Below are positions 34,027 to 44,220 of a stretch of DNA of 64,000 nt, piece by piece. The stretch lies in the NCBI GenBank assembly GCA_023091665.1, contig JALJCQ010000004.1, positions 2,108,001-2,172,000 of the forward strand, written 5' to 3'. This stretch comes from Pythium myriotylum. Taxonomy: Eukaryota; Oomycota; Peronosporomycetes; Pythiales; Pythiaceae. Positions within the stretch are counted from its first letter, which is position 1; each line of letters starts with the position of its first letter. Under the pieces are notes generated by a model. The model was not told the DNA's origin, did not search any database, and saw only the letters and a list, made by a program, of their open reading frames with translations. A program made the translations under genes and the position numbers.

Positions 34027-34311
34027 TCAGAGGTGTGTGACCACCACGTGCGAAATGTCAAAGTTGGCCGACTTGTCGTGGATGTGGCTCGGCACCGGCT
34101 TCGCGTGCACTGGGGGCGGCGGTCCGGCCCAGTAATTGTCCTCGTGGTACGGCCCGCCGCTCTCCAAATCGCGCTCCCTCCTTCGCTGCAGCGCCGCCAG
34201 CATTGATGTGCGGTACTGCCTCCACGCCCACGCGCCGTACGCCACGGCCGCGAGCACGACCAGCACAGCGATGCAGTACACCACGACGTAGGCCCATCCG
34301 CCGCCCGACAT
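34027..34311 (-). CDS. small single-pass membrane protein, unknown function
   Basis: Single exon, 94 residues, starting MSGGGWAYVV. One clear membrane helix covers roughly residues 6-27 (VYCIAVLVVLAAVAYGAW). It is followed by a basic stretch (RQYRTSMLAALQRRRERD), which by the positive-inside rule places the C-terminus in the cytosol. The soluble tail has PPPP and His/Lys-rich parts. No signal peptide is needed. The open frame continues upstream to another ATG at 34458, but codon composition and a CCAAT box just before 34311 favour the shorter start. No family recognised. Confidence 0.6.
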   Translation of the reverse strand: MSGGGWAYVVVYCIAVLVVLAAVAYGAWAWRQYRTSMLAALQRRRERDLESGGPYHEDNYWAGPPPPVHAKPVPSHIHDKSANFDISHVVVTHL

Positions 34312-34492
34312 GTTCTCTTGCTTCTCGATTGGTTTTCTCGATCTGGTGAAGAGCTCGTCGATTGAAGAGAACCACTTCGTGTTTATTCCGCCACCTCTTA
34401 CAGTCATGATTCGAGTAATTGCGATGTTGAAGTTGCTCTTCATTTCAAAAGGTCTCACATAAACTGGGCGTCGTTCTAACTACTCGATGCTT

Positions 34493-37400
34493 CTAGAGCT
34501 CGTACGTGCATCGGTCGCAAACGCGCACGGGCACGTTGATTCCGAACTCGGGGATCGACTTCCACTTCTCCGAGCAGCCTTCGCACACGAGACAGCCACA
34601 CTTCCGGCAGTTGTGCTGGTCGCGGTTCTGCTGGGCCTCGCTCGAAGACGTCGAGTTCCATGTGAACGGTGCATCGCAGCACATGCAGCGCGTCTTGGTG
34701 CCGAACGGAGTCCACTCAGGGAGCTTGGGCTGCATCTTGCGCGAGTCTCGAACAATACGCAGCGCACTGAGATAATTGCGGCCCAAGTGGTCGCTTAGCA
34801 TGTTCTGAAAGACCGGGATGCGCGACAGAGCGTCGCACTTCCGATCCACGTGGACCGCCTCGTAGATCCCGCGGTAAAAGTAGACGTGAGTGACACGGCC
34901 AGGAACGTACAACTCTTTTGGATCGTCGATGAGAGTATCCTTGAGCTCCTTCATCACCTTCGCTTCCTCCTCAGGAATTACCTTCCCTTCCGCTTCATCG
35001 TCGACCATTTTGTCCATTTGCTCGATCAGGTTCGTGCGTGTGAGCGTCCAAGACGACACTTTATCTTTTTCGTCATGACCTGGGGAGCTCGTCTTGGACT
35101 CGGCTTTCACAGGACTTAGCAAGGCTTGTGTGACTTTACCTTTGCGCATATCTGCTTGCTCCCTCGCCCACTCTCGCTTCCGCGGAGCCCAAAGCGTCTT
35201 TGCGCGCTCTTTGAAAGCCTCAATATCCTCAGATGCAGTGTCTCTCCAGCAGCCCTTGAATTCCTTCAGTTCTTGAAGCAGCTTGAGAATATTCGATGCC
35301 TTTGCACGTGGGACAACATCGTCTCGGAGAACAATCGAATGGACGAAGTCCGAGCACGACTCAGCGAGATGAAGATTGACACAAGCAGGCACAGCATATC
35401 CGAAGCATTTGAGCGTCTCGAACTCCTTCTGAAGCATAACTGATAGCAGGACTGCGCAGCCCGCTCCTAGCGAATGTCCAGCAAAGACTATCTGGTATCC
35501 CTCATTGTGGAGCTTGCGAAGCGAGCTAACGATTCGGTCCTTAATCCACATCGCAGCCTTGAGCATACCATTGTGGGCGAAGGCATCAACAAAACCTCCT
35601 GGAGTATCGGGTGGTGAACTTCCTGAATGAGATCCCATCTCCTCAGGATGAGCTTGGATATCCGTCAATACGTCCTGAACTGACTTAGACCCACGAATCA
35701 GTACGAGTGCAGTCTTCTTCTCCTTGTTGCCGAGCAGTGCAAACGAAGGGTGTCGCACATCCTGGCTCTGAACATGTGCGTATATCAGCGAAAAATTTTG
35801 CAGGCGGCTGATTCGCTGTATATCGAGGATGTTGAGTTCGTAAATGCCATGAAGCGCGAGTGGAGCGTACTTCAAGATTTCATGAAGAAGCTCATCCGAG
35901 ATATGAGGGCAGTCTCTGTGGGACTCTTTTTCACTGTCGGGATTGGAACCTCTGTCACCCCGGTTCATCGCCATGAAGTAGTACGTGCCGATCGCTGCGT
36001 CTTGGAAACCAATATCGTCAAGATTGCCCAGTAGACCTTTCAAAGTTGAGAACGACTGCATGAACTCGTTCCGCAAAATGAATCCGAGCAGGCCTGCCCG
36101 GCCATACTTCCGAAGGAAGTCAGCACTCACAACAGCCATTTTGGCCGTGGCACCGATGGGTGCTTTCATCGCCGCAGCAAGTGTGCCTTCTGCAGCACGC
36201 ATGATCTTGTCGACAGCTGTGTCTGTAGAAGTGTTGAAGTACGGCAGTAAATTATCACTCAAAAAGTCTTCAACTCGCTCGCTTCGCCACTGGACGAGCT
36301 GTTGGTCGATTTTCTGCGTGAGAATAAAGTAGCAGTTCACGCAAATTCTCGTCGAGATGGTCTGTCCGTAAGCACGAAGGATTTCCGTGTGGGGTAAGTC
36401 ATCTCGACAGTATGACTCCGCGCAATAACCACACTGATATCGAAACTTAGTAATTCCGAACTCTTGTCCACAAGCCTTGCACTCCTTGGAAACCGTTGGC
36501 TCGGGTGGATTTAAATGAGCAGGGACGTCATCTGCGCAGCACGTGACAAGACTACGGTCGACTGGGCTAAGATCTGGGAAGCGCTTCGAAAGCATCGATA
36601 GCATCTCGAACGGGTCTTTCCCACTCTTTGCATCCAGCGCTTCACCGAGAGTAGCTTTTTTGATTGAGGGCAATTCTGGTTCAGCCGAGATGGTGGCAGC
36701 CGTTGCTGCTTGTGCATGCTCCATCGCATACAAAGACACTTCTTTAATAGATTGGACAGTGCCCATGATTGCGTGCTTCGATGAGGAACCGGCGAAATTG
36801 ATCACAGAGCTCGGAATGGAGAACACCTTTCCGAAAAAGCCCACGCTGTGCACCTCTGCCTTGGCCTCGGAGGCTCCGGCTGCGGATGGGAACAGTACTT
36901 TTGAATCGTCCACGCTCTTGGCCGGCTCTTTCGAGTCTGCAGTTGGAAAAAGCTCCGGCGCTTTTGCCTTCTCGACTTCATCAACCTTGTCGCCCTTGGG
37001 ATCCGCCTTGGCATCTGTAACCGCCGACTTCTCTTCGCCGGCAAAGAGCGTTTTCCATTCGCCATCTTTCTCGCTGCCCTCCCTCTTTCCTTCATCAGCA
37101 GTATCAACCACCGACTTTGCGTTCTCGTCACTCGCAACCTTTGTGTCATCACTGTGTTTCGCACCCGGGTCGCGCCACGTTCCCATCCACACACGCGTGC
37201 GCACGACGGAGCTGCGCGTCATGGGGCCCCAGTCCTCGCCAAACTCAGCGCTGTACAGCCAGCCTTCTTCGTCGTAGTCTTCCGACTTGTACACCTGCCA
37301 CTCAAAGTCCTTGTACTCGTCCTTGGGCGGCGCGGGCTTGCGCTCAGGCGTGCTCCACGCCGGCGGATCTTCGGCCTTGAGCGAGGACGACCATCCCTGT

Positions 37401-37548
37401 CGCAGATTTCCGTCAGTCCTGTAGCTACAATCAGCAGAGGCTCTCAGTCTCCACGCACCAGGATGGGGTACCACCGCTGGTTCTCGATGATCTCCACGAA
37501 GCGGCTCATGCGATCGCCCGTTTCTCCTTTGGCGAAGAGAAAGCTCAT
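34493..37548 (-). CDS. DysF-FYVE-class 3 lipase-FYVE protein
   Basis: Two exons on the minus strand: 37548-37459 and 37396-34493; 997 residues. The N-terminus is a DysF domain assembled across the intron: IIENQRWYPIL joins GWSSSL, then DPPAWS, EGWLYSAEF, and RTRVWMGTWR. A degenerate FYVE-like finger follows (CKACGQEF, CGYCAESYC, ICVNC), lacking the basic RHHC patch. A class 3 lipase/diacylglycerol-lipase-type alpha/beta hydrolase comes next: LVLIRGSKS, then the nucleophile elbow AGHSLGAG with Ser672, then LRDDVVPRAKA. A canonical FYVE finger ends the protein (CMCCDAPF, RDQHNCRKCG, LVCEGCS, VRVCDRC). FYVE fingers target PI3P membranes, so a lipase acting on endosomal lipids is inferred. The acceptor at 37397 was chosen because it alone keeps frame and rebuilds the DysF motif. 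Confidence 0.88.
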
Positions 37549-37710
37549 GTCACCGTCGTTCGATGACCAACATTCTGTCTGACAAAGAAGAGTACTGGAT
37601 GAACCCTTTTAGAAGGCGCAGCGACATCATGCTGCCGGAGAAGAATGCAACCAGGCGAAGAACCCTATGTAAATACACGTGAGATTGATCACCAGTTCGT
37701 CACGAAGAGT

Positions 37711-38465
37711 CTACAGAGACTCGTCGACGCCGTCGAACGCCTCGTCGATCAGGTCCCAGAGAGCGTTCGCTGCTTTGAACTGGTCTTCCTCTGGAGGGAT
37801 CTCGAACGGCACGATTCGCTTGGTCGTCGGCGCGTGGATCTCGCCGCCAATCTTCTCGCCCGAAAAGTCCCACTTGATTCCCGTGATGGCAGCGTAGAGA
37901 CTCATAAAGTGCCTGTATACCATCCACCTCAAGTCAGCTTTGGTCAGACAGCATCCAGAACATCTCTTGGATGCATACTTGGCTCTGTCCACGTCGTGGC
38001 GGTGGTCGTGCTCGTACTTGAGCACTTCCTGGCGGGTCACTTCGTACTGATCCAGCAGCTTTTCCAGCGAATCCTTCGACGACTGCTCGTCCTCGCGGAT
38101 CCGCTCGAGCTGCACGACCATCTCGCGCTTGAGCGTCTCGAGCTCTTGCAGCTTGGTCGCGAGCTGTTCCTGGCGAGTCTTGGACGCCGCCGTCTGTCGC
38201 TCCCAGTCGCTGACGCTTGTCAGCAAGTCTAGTGAGTGCAACACAGTGAGACGCTATCGCGCGGTCGGTGTCCTCGAGGTGACTCACGATTGAGCTGCTT
38301 CTGCGCGTCCGTCTTCTTGGCGTGGCAGGTCGCGGCGATCTCGTTGCGCTTCTGGACGAGCGCGCGCAGCCGCATGGCGTCCTTGGCCGCGTCCATGCGG
38401 AAGATGCTCTCCATCTCCGTGCAGATCGCCTGCAGCTCTTGTCGGTTCTGCGTCGCGGCGTCCAT
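37711..38465 (-). CDS. SPC24: kinetochore protein Spc24
   Basis: Three exons on the minus strand: 38465-38288, 38228-37979, 37912-37711; 209 residues. A long coiled coil (ERQTAASKTRQEQLATKLQE, RIREDEQSSKDSLEKLLDQY) is followed by a small C-terminal globular domain. That domain reads LYAAITGIKWDFSG, GEIHAPTTK, FEIPPEED, and ALWDLIDEAF, aligning well with the RWD-type head of SPC24 (in the human protein, LY..V.KIEWDY... and ..LWSLVD). Spc24 is one of four Ndc80 complex subunits and joins the complex to the inner kinetochore. Intron 2 is 66 nt, in frame and open, so an intron-retaining 231-residue form is theoretically translatable; the spliced form fits the family better. It is divergent from the TFIIIC subunit gene, 145 bp between starts. 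Confidence 0.82.
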
Positions 38466-38610
38466 TTTGCCCTGTCTTGCTTTGAAAAAGTTGGCGCGGA
38501 CGCCGAACGAGCAACCTTCCTACCACATCTCATGAGTGTTTCTGGAAAGAGTGATGGTTCACAACGTCCCAGTCCGAAGGTCACATCTGAATGGAGTGGC
38601 TGCTCCCAAG

Positions 38611-41600
38611 ATGTCGTACTTCCGCTCGCTGCTGGAGGCCGCGATGGGCAACGATGAGCTCCCTGCCCAAATCGACGAGTACGAGAACGCAGTCGCAGCG
38701 TCCGGGCTGACCTACGACCCGGACGGCGACTCAGTGCGTGACGAGGCGTCTGGTGACGGCGACGCGCGAGAAGCCACTTCCCGTAAGTGTGAGTTGACTC
38801 GAAGCGAGTCGAGCGTGTAGTGTATAACGGCGTGGCCTTGGGTTTGTAGAAGGCGACGATGGTGGTGAGAGTGAAGAGCCCTACGATCCGCAGTCAAGCG
38901 AAGAGGAGGAGGAAGACGATTCAGACATCGAGCGGCAGTTGTGGGGGAAGTCGCGGAAACGCCGTCGAGGTGGCGGTCGCGGCGGTGGTCGTCGTGGACG
39001 CCTCGGAAAGCGCGTCGTCGCAAGCAAAGTGCCACCGGAGCTGACAGGTGTACTGGGCGAAGCTAACATGCTGTACGCCTCGCACCAGTATGATGAAGCC
39101 ATCGCGCTATTGAAAGACTTTATCAAGAAGGCACCGACGATTCCAGACCCTTATCACACACTTGGGATGATATACGAAGACAGACAGGACCGCACGAAAG
39201 CGTTGCAATTCTTCCTTATAGCATGTACGCTAACTCCTCAGGATGCAGAACTGTGGAAACGTGTGGGGCGAATCGCCAAGGACGAGAAGAACTTTGATCA
39301 GGCTCTTTTCTGTTTCAAGAAAGCGAGCAGCGCAGATCCACGCGATCAAGACGCACTGTTCAACTATGCTGAATTGTGTAGGGAGCGAGGTGATAACCGA
39401 CGTGCTGCTGAGGTGTTCAAGAAACTGACTGTGCTCCTTCCCGAGGATCTGTCCCTGTGGATTCAAGTCGCAGAAGCGTACCATTGCAATGAACAGGAAG
39501 ATGAGGCTGTGGATGCTTTAAAAATGTGCATTGAAAAAGCCTCTGCTGAGCCGTTGCAGCACCATCAACAAGCATCTAAATATGAACTAAATGCTGTCAA
39601 CATGCTCGCAGACCTGTACATCACTTTGAAGAAGTATCGAGAGGCTATTCAAGTGATCCACGAGCTTCACGGACGTTATGCAGCTGCGAGCCAGGACGGC
39701 TGCCCTTCTCAGGTCGAAGGCGATCCTGGAGGTCTCCCTTTGGATATTGCTGTCAAGTACGGTATTTGTCACCTGTTTGAACGAGACTTTAAGACTGCTG
39801 AGGCAATGTTCAACCACTTGTTTGCTCAAGACATCGAGGTTTTTGGTGACTTGTATCTGGATGTGGCCGATGCTTATATCGCGTTGAGTGACCAAGATGA
39901 AAGGGCAGCAGAGATTCTTGCCCTTTTGCTGGGCCGCGAAGAGTTCCCTCTCGAGCAGATCTGGATCAAGTACGCAGAATGCAACGATCGTCTCCAACGT
40001 TATGATGTTGCTGTTGATTTTTACGAGAAGGCAATTCTATATCAGCTGGATATGGAGCATCTTATGGTCGAGCCCGAACTCGTTCTGAAAGCAATGAAGG
40101 CAACACGAAATCTTGGCAAACCGGAGAAGGGGATCTATCTGCTGAACACAGGTCTTCCTGAGATCATGCACCCACCCATTCGCCCGTATTGGGTGCACAC
40201 AGGTCGAAGACGCAAAGTGAGTAAACCGGGAGAAGAGACCAAGGCAAAAAGACAGAAAGTCGAGGATGTGGACGATCAAGCTGGTGATGATGAAGACTCC
40301 GAGTACGTTGATAGCGGTGAGGAACAGGACCCTGAAGATGTTGAGGATGAAGACGAAGATGGTCAGTCTAGGCCACGGATGGAACCTGCACACGACCCAT
40401 CCCTATCTGTCGACGCTATGGAAAATGGTATTCGACTCAAATTACTGATCGAGTGGGGCCATCTGAAGAAGGCAGCAGGGGAGGCCGAGATACTTTGTAA
40501 GGTAGGCATCCCTATTATTCTCACAAGCCTAAGCCAGACCAGCTTTCGGCTATCCGGGCGTGTCAAGAGTGCAGCGGATGCGGCAGAAGATGTGGTTGCG
40601 GCTGCTGATAGTCAGTCGGTTGGCTTCCAAGTGTTGAAGTCGGAATATTTGGTTGATATTTCGGATCCGGTTCAGCGAGATTCATTCATGGGTATCGTGA
40701 TGCGCGTCGCTCAGCAAGTAGTCATATCGAGAGCGCTTGGGGAGCAAGAATACTACCGGCTGGTCATCGACGTTGCTCAAACACTAACGGAACTTGGCAA
40801 GTACGTGGCTGCTATCGAACTACTTACAGATGTCAACACATCCGACAAGATTGCAAAACCTGACCTGCGCTTCGAATTACGCTTTCTCGCACTCGTTATC
40901 GCATTGGAGTTCAAGGAAAACCGTATGGCATACGAGTGCGCACGACTGAATATTATGGAAGATCCTCAGCATCTCGGTTACTGGAGTTTGTTTGCCCGAG
41001 TAATCGCTGTAACGGGAGTGTTCTCTTGGCATCAGAAATTCCTCGCAAAGCTTCTTCGCGACGATCCATACAGCTACCCAGCTATCGTGCTCGCTGGTCA
41101 CCAATCTTCAGCTTGGGATATCGCATCACTGACGGTTGGGGAACTCACACTAGCCCACCAAAAACACCCGACAGACGCTTTGATACTGTTCTGTATCGGC
41201 CTCGCCTTCCTCTCCGCATCAATGCAGCGAACAATCAACGACCGGCAGCATACCGTTGCGAAAGCGTTTGCGTTTCTGCAACAATACGAGAGAACTCGAA
41301 TTATTCCAGAAAACATTGCTCGAGCCGGCGTCAAGAAAGAGTACCTTCAGCTGGAAACATGGTACAACATTGGCAGAGCTCATCAACAACTGGTACGTTT
41401 TCCCCTCTGTGCGAGACTTTTGTCTAGCTCCGAAACTGAAGTCCGAACGATTATAGGGCTTGTTCCATCTCGCAATTCCGATGTACGAGCGCGTAATGCG
41501 ATTCTTCGAGCTTGAAGTCAAAAGTATTGATGAAGTGCCGCCCGAGTACCACATCTGTCGGGAGACTGCGTATAATTTGTCTCTCATCTACAGGCAAAGG

Positions 41601-41714
41601 TGCGCTGGAAGCTCGTTTTGATTGCCTTTGGATATCTGTGTCTCACGCGAGTTGTGTAGTGGAGCACACGATCTCGCGCGCTACCTCCTTGCGAAGTACT
41701 TGACCCTCGAGTAA
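38611..41714 (+). CDS. GTF3C3: TFIIIC TPR subunit (GTF3C3/Tfc4)
   Basis: Four exons: 38611-38782, 38850-41392, 41457-41599, 41660-41714; 970 residues. It is an RNA polymerase III general transcription factor subunit that contacts TFIIIB during assembly on tRNA and 5S genes. Seen: an acidic N-terminus (PQSSEEEEEDDSD), a basic RGGG patch, then a first TPR array (ANMLYASHQYDEAIALLKDFI, PYHTLGMIYEDRQDRTKAL, AELWKRVGRIAKDEKNFDQAL, and more). An acidic break near 430-500 (EDVEDEDEDG) precedes a second TPR array. The last two small exons restore family sequence (GLFHLAIPMYERVM, YNLSLIYRQS, ARYLLAKYLTLE). The layout of acidic N-terminus, TPR, acidic break and TPR is that of Tfc4/GTF3C3. A copy of TGTAGCCATGT lies 25 bases after the stop. 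Confidence 0.88.
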
Positions 41715-42244
41715 GCATGTGTCGTGCGGCGAACTAAATGTAGCCATGTTAAATCCCTCAACTTGCCCATCTCTTCGTCGCGCTCACATCCAGCCAGTTC
41801 ACCCGCGTCATCCCAAGCGGACAGATCGCTGTCCCACACACATGATGAACCGCGCAAACTCATCGGCGGGCACGATGCGCGTGTTCCCATGTGTTGCGCG
41901 TCAACAAACGCAGCCGCTTCCTCGTCCGTCATGCAGCCGTGCAGATGAGTCATCCAATCCATACGAAGAATCGGATCGTATCACCACTTCTGAAGAGATT
42001 CTGACCAATCGACGGGATCAATTATAAATATTCTTCAACTTTGTATAGTCGCTGTTGCGGGTAGTGCCATCGAGAAGCTCATTGGTTTCACGCCGAGTTT
42101 GTTGGCTTGCTTTGGATGAGCCATGCATGGCAAAGTCGAGTTCACGCAATCGCAGGGTGTGAAGCTCCGCATCATTCTGGTTCTGGGCGCCTCGTGAGCA
42201 GGTCCGTCGACTAGGCATACCGCGCAACAAGTGACAGAAGAAGG
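41715..42244. other. intergenic region before homoserine acetyltransferase gene
   Basis: About 530 bases with the 3' flank of the TFIIIC gene and the promoter of the next gene. Apart from the 11-mer at 41739 I see no recognisable element or gene. Confidence 0.45.
41739..41749 (+). promoter_or_regulatory. TGTAGCCATGT element downstream of TFIIIC subunit gene
   Basis: Third exact copy of the 11-mer, starting 25 bases after the stop at 41714. Other copies are at 5920 and 28896. Confidence 0.35.
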
Positions 42245-43830
42245 ATGCTCGCTCGGCTGCAACGGTGCGCTCCGCTTGGCCCACGTCTCTCGACCAATGG
42301 CGTCGGCTGACGATGATGCTTGCGCCTTTGATGCCGCAGACGACTGGTGGCGCCGCGCGTGGCGGCAAGCGCCCGGCGCTCTTTTGTCACTGGTCCGCAT
42401 GGGCAGCACTCGGAACCGACCGCGGGACTCACGCGCAACAAGTATCTCTCGGTGCTCGAAGGCGAGTTCCCGCTCGTGTGCGGGGGCTCGCTCCCCGAGA
42501 TCCGCATCGAATGGGAGCAATGGGTACGCAGCTGTGGTGCGTTGAGGCATGGCATGTATCTGACCACGACGGTGTGTGCTGCGAATTCAGGGCGACAGCA
42601 CGCTCCCACCTGAGCGCACGATTCTCGTCCTGCCGTCATTCTCCCACTCCAGCCATGCTGCGTCGAACCGCGACGATCCGCGTCCAGGGTGGTGGGAGAA
42701 CATGATCGGCCCTGGCAAGGCTATCAACACCTCGTACTTCCGAGTCATTTGCCCGTCGGTTCTGGGAAGTCCATTTGGTGCGACGTCTCCATTGACCACG
42801 AACCCGCTCACAGGTACTTCAGCTTCTAGTTCTGGTTCTCTTGTGTTTTTCAGCTGACGAATGTTCTCGGCCAGGCGAGCAATACCGTGCTTCCTTCCCA
42901 CAGATCACTCCTGCGGATATGGTAAGGTGCTCAATGCGACAATCAGCGAAAGGATGCAGTATGTAACATGATGGTCGATGTTGTTGGCAGGCTGCTTGCC
43001 ACGCGAAGCTCTTGGATGACATCGGAATTGAACGGGTGCACACCGTGATTGGCGGCAGCATGGGAGGCATGCAAGCGCTTGAGTTTGCTGCTCAGTTCCC
43101 AAATCGACTGGACCGCTTGATCGCAATCGCTTGTACAGCGCAGACGACGCCAGGCACGGTTGCGCTGCGCCGCGTCCAGCGACAGGCTATTTTGTCCGAC
43201 CCGAACTACAACGATGGCAACTACAAGCGCGGAACTATCCTAAATGGCATGAAGGTTGCGCGTGAGCTCGGCATGATGTGCTACCGATCGCGCGAGGAGT
43301 TCGATGCTCGTTTCGACTGGAACCCAGTCGGAGTGGAGCACTTCAAATCGCCAACGTTCGAGGTCGAGAGCTACATGGAGTACCAGGCGAGCAAATTCGC
43401 TCGCTTCTACGATCCCAACTGTTACTTGCTGCTGTCTAAAGCCATGGATCTCACGAACGTCGGCCGTGGGTACACCAACTTGGCCGAGGGCGTGAGCCGC
43501 ATCTCGGCCGACTCGATGGTCATCGGCGTCAAGCAGGACCTGCTCGTGCCCATCCAGGAGCAGCGAACTATCGTACGTTGGCGTTATGGTTGCTGTCTGC
43601 TCGCGACGTTCCCGCTGACTCGTGTATCTCTTGACATCAACTAGGTCAACATTCTCCAGTCGTACGGCTACAACTCGGAGCTCGTCGAAGTCGACTCCAA
43701 GTTCGGCCACGACGCCATGTTCCACAACCAGATGCAGCTCGACATCTTCGCGCCGCTCGTGCGCGAGTACGTCGAGCGCGATCTCTCGTCCACGCTCGTG
43801 CTCGAGCAGCATCGCTACAGCACGCTTTGA
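42245..43830 (+). CDS. MET2: homoserine O-acetyltransferase (Met2/MetX type)
   Basis: Six exons: 42245-42264, 42340-42523, 42591-42813, 42854-42921, 42991-43572, 43645-43830; 420 residues. It acetylates homoserine from acetyl-CoA in methionine synthesis. Seen: GGSLPEIRIEWEQW, PGWWENMIGPGKAI, FPQITPADM, the nucleophile elbow IGGSMGGMQALEFA with Ser188, VGRGYTNLAEGV, GVKQDLLVP with the catalytic Asp region, and KFGHDAMF with the catalytic His. The first exon is only 20 bases: ATGCTCGCTCGGCTGCAACG splices to 42340 and yields MLARLQRRLVAPRV, Arg-rich without acidic residues, which fits a mitochondrial presequence. No other ATG stays in frame with exon 2, which supports this micro-exon. A related serine O-acetyltransferase activity of the same fold cannot be excluded from motifs alone. 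Confidence 0.86.
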
Positions 43831-44220
43831 GTCGACACGCAACGTAACCCCTGTGTAACCTTGTCACCAACAAATTCTGTACGAAGTCGCCGTTGACTAA
43901 GAAACTGTCGTCACACGTTTCTAAACCGAATCAAAACGAACTTGTAATCAGGTCGTGGACGGTACTTCTCTTAACCTCGACTTTGAAGAAGGGGGAGAAA
44001 GATAACGTTAGAGAACATTGGGAAAGTCGACGCGACGAGCGCGAGGACCGACCGGACGACGCGCGCTGTACATGCCCCTGGCCGCGTTCCCACGCCTCAC
44101 ACGTGGTCCAGCAGACGCCCAGATCCCTCTCCTCCGCCCCGCGCGAATCCGGCTCCGATCGCGGTCTCGGGCGTCGCGTAGCACCTCTGCAACCGCAGCG
44201 TTCCGCCGCCGTCGCCAACC
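43831..44220. other. intergenic region before USP32-like gene
   Basis: About 390 bases; the second half (44020-44220) is GC-rich and is probably the promoter and 5' UTR of the USP32-type gene. No other element recognised. Confidence 0.45.
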
